Of a stretch of DNA of 64,000 nt, positions 59,501 through 64,000 are shown piece after piece (the first letter of the stretch is position 1; every line of letters begins with the position of its first letter). Origin of the DNA: Pseudomonas sp. LFM046 (GTDB taxonomy: Bacteria > Pseudomonadota > Gammaproteobacteria > Pseudomonadales > Pseudomonadaceae); NCBI RefSeq assembly GCF_000949385.2, contig NZ_JYKO02000001.1:3854770-3918769 (forward strand), given 5' to 3'. Both the position numbers and the translations under genes were made by a program. The notes under the pieces are model-generated. The model searched no databases, was not told where the DNA came from, and worked only from the letters and a program-made list of their open reading frames with translations.

Positions 59501-62239
59501 GCCGGCGCCGGCTACCAGCCGGTCCTGCTGACCCGTGCCGAACTCGCCGTCCCCGGCGACCAGGCCAGCGGCCAACTGCCCCTGAAAGGTTGGCTCGCAG
59601 TGCCCCTGGTCGACCATGGCGGGCGCAAGCTCGGCCTGCTCCAGCTCTCCGACAAGTTCGACGGCGACTTCGACCAGGACGATCTCGCCATCGCCCAGCA
59701 GTTCGCCCAGATGGCGGTGGCCGCCCTGGAAAACATCCGCCTGGTCCAGCAGGTGCTTTCCGGCGAGCAGCGCCTGCAGGAGCAACTGGACTTCACCTCG
59801 GCCATCACCGACAGCGTGGGCGAGGGCCTGCTGGCGGTGGATCGCCAGGGCCGCCTGAACTTCGTCAACCCCGCCGGCGCCGAACTTCTCGGACAGAGCG
59901 TCGAGGCCCTGCTGGGCCAAGCCCTCGCCGAGCACCTGCCGCTGGACCTCTACAGCGCGCCGGTCACTGGCAGCCGCCATGGCGAAGTCAGCCTGGCGGG
60001 CGACCGCCATATCGCCTACGACTGCGCGCCGCTGCTGCACCCCCAGACCCTCGGCGGCTGGGTCATCGCCTTCCGGGACGTCAGCCGCGCCAAGGAATCC
60101 GAGAAGCAGCTGCGCATCCTCCAGCGCAGCATCGAGGCCAGCTACAACGGCGCGCTGATCTGTGATGCCAGGGCCGACGACCTGCCCATCATCTACGTCA
60201 ACCCGGCCTTCGAGCGCATCACCGGCTACACCGCCGGCGAAGCGCTGGGCAACAACTGCCGCTTCCTTCAGGGCGCCGACCGGGAGCAGCCGGGCGTCGC
60301 CGAAATCCGCCATGCCCTGACGGAAAAGCGCGAGGTCCACGTGGTCCTGCGCAACTTCCGCAAGGACGGCACGCCCTTCTGGAACGACCTCTACATCGCC
60401 CCGGTGCCCGACGAGCACGGCGAGATCACCCACTTCATCGGCGTGCAGAACGACATTTCCGTACAGAAGCGCGTGGAGTCCGAACTGGCCTACAACGCCA
60501 GCCACGACGTACTCACCGGCCTGCCCAACCGTTCCCTGATGGAGGACCGTCTGCGCCAGGGCTACCAGATCAGCCAGCGCTACCAGCGCAAACTGGCGGT
60601 GATGTTCATCGACCTCGACGGCTTCAAGCCCATCAACGACTCCATGGGCCACAGCATCGGCGACCAGATCCTGGTGGAAGTGGCGCGCAGATTGAGCCAA
60701 CTGGTACGCCCTGGCGACACCGTGGCGCGCCCGGGGGGTGACGAGTTCATCCTGATCCTGCCGGACCTCGCCCGCGAAGAAGACGTGCTGCAGGTGGCCG
60801 AGCGCGTCATCGACGGCATCGCCCGGCCCTACTCCATCGCCGGCGGCGAGCTGCACATCACCGCCAGCCTGGGCATCGCCCTCGGCGAACTGGGCATGCA
60901 ACAGCCGATGCAGCTGATCCAGCAGGCGGACCTGGCCATGTACAAGGCCAAGAAGCAGGGGCGTAACTGCTACCAGTGGTACACCACCGATCTGGAGCAG
61001 AAAGTCGGCGAGCGCGTGACCCTGCGCAACGAGCTGCAGAAGGCCATCGAGGCCAACGCCTTCATGCTCTATTACCAGCCACAGATCGACGGCCGCAGCG
61101 GCCGCGTCATCGGCTTCGAGGCCCTGCTGCGCTGGCAGCACCCGCAGCAGGGTTTCATCTCCCCGGCCGAATTCGTGCCGGTGGCCGAAGACACCGGGCA
61201 GATCATCCCGCTGAGCGAATGGGTGTTGGCGACCGCGTGCCGCGACTGCCGGGAACTGCTCGATCGCGGCATGACCGGCACCGTGGTGGCGGTGAACATC
61301 TCGGCGGTGCACTTCCAGCGCAACATCTTCGTCGACACCGTGAGGCGCGTCCTCGAAGAGACCCGTCTGCCCGCCGAACTGCTGGAACTGGAGATCACCG
61401 AAACCGTGTTGCTGGACAACGCCGAACGCGCCATCGCCACGCTGCAAGCCCTCAAGACCCTGGGCGTGCGCCTGTCCCTCGATGACTTCGGCACCGGTTT
61501 CTCCAGCCTCAACTACCTCAAGCGCCTGCCCATCGACAAAGTGAAGATCGACCGGGCCTTCGTCCAGGAGATCATCAGCGACCTCCACGACGCCGCCATC
61601 ACCCAGGGCATCATTTCCATGGCCCACCACCTGCGCCTGCGGGTGATCGCCGAAGGGGTGGAAACCGAATCCCAGTTCGCCTTCCTGAAGAAAGGCCACT
61701 GCGACATTTTCCAGGGCTACTACTTCGCCCGGCCCATGCCCTTCGAGCAACTGGACCGGTTCCTCCACGAACACCACAAGAGCCCGGCGGCCTACCTGGA
61801 AACCCGCTCGGGGACGAGCAGCGCCCAGACCCTGCTGTTGCTGGACGACGAGGAGAACATCCTCCGCGCCCTGACCCGCGTGCTGCGCCGCGACGGCTAC
61901 CAGATCTTCACCGCCACCCGCGCCCAGGACGCCTTCGCCCTGCTGGCCAAGCACGATGTCCAGGTGATTCTCTCCGACCAGCGCATGCCGGAAATGAGCG
62001 GCACCGAGTTCCTCAGCCGGGTCAAGGACCTGCACCCGGACACCGTCCGCATCGTGCTGTCCGGCTACACCGACCTGAAGTCCGTGACCGACGCCATCAA
62101 CCAGGGCGCCATCTACAAATTCCTCACCAAACCCTGGGACGACGAACAGCTCCGCGCCGTGATCACCCAGGCGTTCCTCCACCACAGCCAGGCCAAGACC
62201 AAGGAAGAGAACGCGACGGTGGAAAACGATGGCGAATAG
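56525..62239 (+). CDS. Multisensor membrane c-di-GMP protein (LOV-GGDEF-EAL-REC)
   Basis: 1904 residues, exceptionally long. About six N-terminal membrane helices (to ~225), a periplasmic sensor-like stretch with a further helix near 447-467, PAS (~500-620), GAF (~640-780), PAS (~785-905), GAF (~915-1080), PAS (~1090-1190), then a LOV-type PAS with GNNCRFLQGADRE, where Cys1245 is the photo-adduct position, ending NFRKDGTPFWNDLYIAPV. Next GGDEF (1404-1408, ARPGGDEFILIL), EAL (1532-1534, GFEALLRW; DDFGTGFSSLNYL; IAEGVETESQ), and a C-terminal REC with Asp1818 (LSDQRMPEMSG, KFLTKPW). Cyclase and phosphodiesterase motifs look intact. The C-terminal REC is unusual in this class. Confidence 0.9.
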   Translation: MANHNPNRNLSFQVYLHCLAFALMALGCVSLIAYLFESNPARHELVLLPDSALLTILAGAALLTATRGIRRLSLLASLALLALAGYSLGHNILTGGSEHGRSLISGYWRVRSELAIVACLFGLAMLLAVTRHGGRWLSQLCGLTLIGLALTSQLSLLGASHALARFALRPESGHVANLFVTLLGASVLVLCALPEDRRRLLDRRSMVTGMLGTLATCIGWFLLSQNEIATLNAHSHQLLLRAQSSIENTLTVRLQLVQRMAERWQSLHSLPNEALWEQEAGSYLRDFPNINLITLLDPELRPLRQRVRHEQADDWLKRFLAQNDVRDWLLQVGQGSQAQMSAAQNFSSDNSVTLVATPVHIEGQPTALLVASLNIGATLDSQLGRDLDGFVLEVFEGSRRIYESRTGGDGRSLFPVGEQSTDLGPEGRWRMRTFQTLPRQDYATVYLPPLFMLFGLCFTFLLMVSQSFARLAIERSQRLRESNRELELSLQHQARLQMQNQRIMDHSMDVLCSMDEDECFTQVSPSCHTVLGYWPEEMIGRRFTEFVLAEDRERTRGDIQAIIDGESWEAVRNRCQRKDGSVVHLLWSIGWSESERTLFAVAHDITGLVRHEAYAEDQRDILSMISTDQPLPDILKAICLMSETLQPATLCSVLLVDGDHKRLRLGAAPSLPHSYRQSLDGLAIGPLAGACGTAVFRRQMVVSTDIREDPLWHEHRDLALRHGLHACWAIPLISHHGDVLGTFAVQLRQPCAPDDEALQLIGTAGQLAAIAIERQNDRLRLQESEQRYRSLFIFNPDPVFSFDREGRYLSLNQAGSELIDYRAAELIGQPFSTLVLDEDIGRVHQHLRAALDGTAQHYEVRWRSRAGQVLELDITNLPIVVEGEIVGVFGIAKDIGERNRMTRTLRETLAQSERKAQQLRGLSETALRIGGILDTRALLEFMCEQLRLLVGAHQSLLGLAEAPGMEAVSLSAKYQAWEAPHLSAKGRALSNRAGAGYQPVLLTRAELAVPGDQASGQLPLKGWLAVPLVDHGGRKLGLLQLSDKFDGDFDQDDLAIAQQFAQMAVAALENIRLVQQVLSGEQRLQEQLDFTSAITDSVGEGLLAVDRQGRLNFVNPAGAELLGQSVEALLGQALAEHLPLDLYSAPVTGSRHGEVSLAGDRHIAYDCAPLLHPQTLGGWVIAFRDVSRAKESEKQLRILQRSIEASYNGALICDARADDLPIIYVNPAFERITGYTAGEALGNNCRFLQGADREQPGVAEIRHALTEKREVHVVLRNFRKDGTPFWNDLYIAPVPDEHGEITHFIGVQNDISVQKRVESELAYNASHDVLTGLPNRSLMEDRLRQGYQISQRYQRKLAVMFIDLDGFKPINDSMGHSIGDQILVEVARRLSQLVRPGDTVARPGGDEFILILPDLAREEDVLQVAERVIDGIARPYSIAGGELHITASLGIALGELGMQQPMQLIQQADLAMYKAKKQGRNCYQWYTTDLEQKVGERVTLRNELQKAIEANAFMLYYQPQIDGRSGRVIGFEALLRWQHPQQGFISPAEFVPVAEDTGQIIPLSEWVLATACRDCRELLDRGMTGTVVAVNISAVHFQRNIFVDTVRRVLEETRLPAELLELEITETVLLDNAERAIATLQALKTLGVRLSLDDFGTGFSSLNYLKRLPIDKVKIDRAFVQEIISDLHDAAITQGIISMAHHLRLRVIAEGVETESQFAFLKKGHCDIFQGYYFARPMPFEQLDRFLHEHHKSPAAYLETRSGTSSAQTLLLLDDEENILRALTRVLRRDGYQIFTATRAQDAFALLAKHDVQVILSDQRMPEMSGTEFLSRVKDLHPDTVRIVLSGYTDLKSVTDAINQGAIYKFLTKPWDDEQLRAVITQAFLHHSQAKTKEENATVENDGE

Positions 62240-62283
62240 TGAGGGGCTTGGGCTTTTCGTAGGATGGGTGCGGAAGGTTCTGC

Positions 62284-62991
62284 CTACACCGCCCCCACCG
62301 CCTGCAACACACTGGCGCCGGTGAAGAGGAACAGCACCTGCTCCTCCGCCTCCGCGCGAATGACGTCGCGACGTTCCGGCTCGCCGATGTAATCCAGGGA
62401 CAGCTGGAACAGGTTGCGGCTGATCAGCCGTGACACCCGCCGCACCACCGGCTCGGCCACCAGCGCGGGCAGCAGCTTGTACTCGCGGATGTCCTCCGCC
62501 ATATCGGCGGCAAAATCGTCCATGACCTCCCCCAGCGCGGCCCGCAGCACCGGTGATGCGCCGTGGAGTTCACGCACGCCGATGATGAAGGCCTCGGCAT
62601 TGCCGTCGACGAAATCGAAGAACAATTGCACGGTCTCGTGGCATACCCGCCGGCCACGGCCGAGGTCGATGCCCATCAGTTTCGGCGTCCCGTCCCCTTC
62701 GCCCTGCACGGCACGCGCCGCCGCTTCCCGCCGCAGATCGCACAGGGGCTGGCGCAGTTGGGTGGCGATGCTGCGGATGATCGCCAGGCCCAGGTCGTCC
62801 ACATCCTTGAAATGGCGATAGAAGGTGTTGGGGTTCAACCCGGCCTCCCGCGCCAGCTCCCGCAGGCCCAGGCTGCTCAGGCTACGGCTCCGGGAACCCA
62901 GGCGCAGGGCGGCTTCCATCAGCAGGCGCTTGCCGGGTGCATCGGGAACAGGTTCGCGCGACTGCTGCTCGTCGCCGCTGGCGGAATTCAT
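62284..62991 (-). CDS. TetR-family transcriptional regulator
   Basis: 235 residues with the helix-turn-helix in LGLRELAREAGLNPNTFYRHFKDVDDLG and a variable ligand domain with large hydrophobic helices. The Leu/Phe-rich C-terminus resembles regulators responding to acyl or aromatic ligands. It is divergent from the monooxygenase gene, and the two palindromes between them are likely its operators. Confidence 0.88.
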   Translation of the reverse strand: MNSASGDEQQSREPVPDAPGKRLLMEAALRLGSRSRSLSSLGLRELAREAGLNPNTFYRHFKDVDDLGLAIIRSIATQLRQPLCDLRREAAARAVQGEGDGTPKLMGIDLGRGRRVCHETVQLFFDFVDGNAEAFIIGVRELHGASPVLRAALGEVMDDFAADMAEDIREYKLLPALVAEPVVRRVSRLISRNLFQLSLDYIGEPERRDVIRAEAEEQVLFLFTGASVLQAVGAV

Positions 62992-63039
62992 GTCTGGCCC
63001 TACCTAAGGTTGGTTGTGACGGCGTTGGATTGCCGGAGA

Positions 63040-63075
63040 GTATACAGATGTCTACCTTGGTATACAGCTGTATAC
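63040..63075. promoter_or_regulatory. Tandem operator-like palindromes, tetR-monooxygenase
   Basis: GTATACAGCTGTATAC (63060-63075) is a perfect 16-bp palindrome. GTATACAGATGTCTAC (63040-63055) is the same motif with two mismatches, 20 bases upstream centre to centre, so both lie on one DNA face. Confidence 0.75.
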
Positions 63076-63106
63076 GCCGCAACTAATAAGAACAGGAGCT
63101 CGGCCA

Positions 63107-64000
63107 ATGAATGCGTCAGCCTCACCCCGCCCCTCTGCCCGTCACTGCAAGATCGCCATCATCGGGTCCGGCTTCTCCGGCCTCGGCATGGCGATCCGCC
63201 TGAAGCAGAAGGGCGAGAACGATTTCCTCATGTTCGAGAAGGAGGCCGGCATCGGCGGCACCTGGCGGGTGAACAACTACCCGGGCTGCGGCTGTGATGT
63301 GCAGTCCCACCTCTACTCCTTCTCCTTCGAGCCCAACCCGAACTGGACGCGGATGTTCGCCAAGCAGGAGGAGATCAAGAGCTACCTGGAAGGCTGCTGG
63401 GAGAAGTACCGCCTGCAGGACAAGACCCTGCTCAGAACCGAAATCACCCGCGTGGCCTGGAATGACGTGGACGAGCTGTGGCAGATCGAGGATGCCGCCG
63501 GCAACCACTACAGCGCACAGTTCGTGGTGTCCGGCATGGGCGCCCTGTCCACCCCGTCGATCCCGGCCCTGAACGGCCTGGAGAATTTCCAGGGAGCACG
63601 CTTCCACTCCCAGCAGTGGAACCACGACTATGATCTGACCGGCAAGCGCGTGGCGGTGGTGGGCACCGGCGCCTCCAGCATCCAGTTCGTGCCGCAGATC
63701 CAGAAGCAGGTGGCCCAGCTCGACCTCTACCAGCGCACCGCGCCGTGGATCATGCCCAAGCCCGACCGCGCCATCAGCGAGGGCGAACGCTCGCGCTTCA
63801 AGCGCTTCCCCTTCCTGCAGCAACTCTGGCGCGGCGCCATCTACGCCATCCTCGAAAGCCGCGTGGTGGGCTTCGCCCTGACGCCGAAGGTGATGAAGCT
63901 CGCCGAGCTGGTCGCCAGGGGCTACATCAAGCGCAAGATCAAGGACCCGGTGCTGCGCGCCAAGGTCACCCCCGACTACACCATGGGTTGCAAGCGGGTG
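63107..64000 (+). CDS. Flavin-containing Baeyer-Villiger-type monooxygenase (3' end outside window)
   Basis: First 298 codons visible. It has the FAD motif IAIIGSGFSGLGMAIRLKQ, the second Rossmann motif VAVVGTGASSIQFVPQI for NADPH, and the Baeyer-Villiger fingerprint with F-Q-G-A-R-F-H-S-Q-Q-W followed by Asn instead of the usual Pro or Asp. FEKEAGIGGTWRVNNYPGCG is the cluster-1 motif. AGGAG precedes the ATG by eight bases. It probably oxidises a ketone or an alkane-derived substrate; neighbours outside the window may include its pathway. Confidence 0.88.
   Translation, partial: MNASASPRPSARHCKIAIIGSGFSGLGMAIRLKQKGENDFLMFEKEAGIGGTWRVNNYPGCGCDVQSHLYSFSFEPNPNWTRMFAKQEEIKSYLEGCWEKYRLQDKTLLRTEITRVAWNDVDELWQIEDAAGNHYSAQFVVSGMGALSTPSIPALNGLENFQGARFHSQQWNHDYDLTGKRVAVVGTGASSIQFVPQIQKQVAQLDLYQRTAPWIMPKPDRAISEGERSRFKRFPFLQQLWRGAIYAILESRVVGFALTPKVMKLAELVARGYIKRKIKDPVLRAKVTPDYTMGCKRV

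Noticed and set aside
57716-62185. 1489-codon open frame opposite the multisensor gene
   Set aside because: An artefact of GC-rich third positions; the plus strand carries multiple conserved domains throughout.

Overview
The window is chromosomal DNA of a high-GC gammaproteobacterium, almost certainly a Pseudomonas sensu lato. Gene content, gene order and protein sequences resemble the P. aeruginosa lineage: mltG-pabC-fabF-acpP-fabG-fabD-plsX-rpmF-yceD, rne-rluC, two tandem cbb3 oxidase operons followed by ccoGHIS-hemN-anr-apt, and kynU-kynB-kynR. I see no insertion sequence, prophage, CRISPR array, tRNA or rRNA. Coding density is high and the only stretches longer than 300 bases without a gene are the rne leader and the spacer between the two cco operons.

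Layout. 1-7.2 kb (minus): fatty-acid and cell-envelope operon from yceD to the truncated mltG, driven by a near-consensus promoter that leaves almost no 5' leader. 7.2-10.6 kb: yceF (plus), then the overlapping minus-strand trio rluC, HAD phosphatase, sppA. 10.6-14.2 kb: rne with a roughly 500-nt structured leader and an Arg/Glu-rich repeat tail. 14.3-19.3 kb (minus): ABC exporter, DCC-type thiol protein, ATP-NAD-kinase-like protein and pdxB, with one small plus-strand gene. 19.6-24.7 kb: MATE exporter, a GGCT-fold/TusA pair, a lipoprotein hydrolase of the CocE type, and rlmM. 24.9-29.3 kb: aconitase AcnA and the Aer-like energy taxis receptor. 29.4-34.8 kb: kynurenine catabolism island (permease, OprD porin, kynU, kynB, divergent Lrp-type kynR).

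35.4-51.2 kb: microaerobic respiration block. A near-perfect Anr box precedes ccoN2O2Q2P2; a second, closely related ccoN1O1Q1P1 follows with no such box; then ccoG, ccoH, ccoI and ccoS (oxidase maturation and copper supply), a TauE/SafE-like membrane protein, hemN behind a perfect Anr box, a small coiled-coil protein, anr itself and apt. Blocks of the two cco copies are identical at the base level, which suggests gene conversion.

51.4-64 kb: a PF10118-type metal-binding membrane protein, an inverted REP pair, an unrecognised Cys-rich protein, and then the most unusual locus of the window: a tightly packed signalling operon of a soluble PAS histidine kinase, a response regulator with a degenerate HD-GYP domain, a second REC protein, and a 1904-residue membrane protein combining several PAS/GAF modules, a LOV-type domain with the photoactive cysteine motif, intact GGDEF and EAL domains, and a C-terminal REC domain. 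Three related REC domains beside one kinase suggest a branched phosphorelay joined to blue-light/redox sensing and cyclic-di-GMP turnover. The window ends with a TetR-family gene divergent from a truncated Baeyer-Villiger-type monooxygenase, with two tandem 16-bp operator-like palindromes between them.
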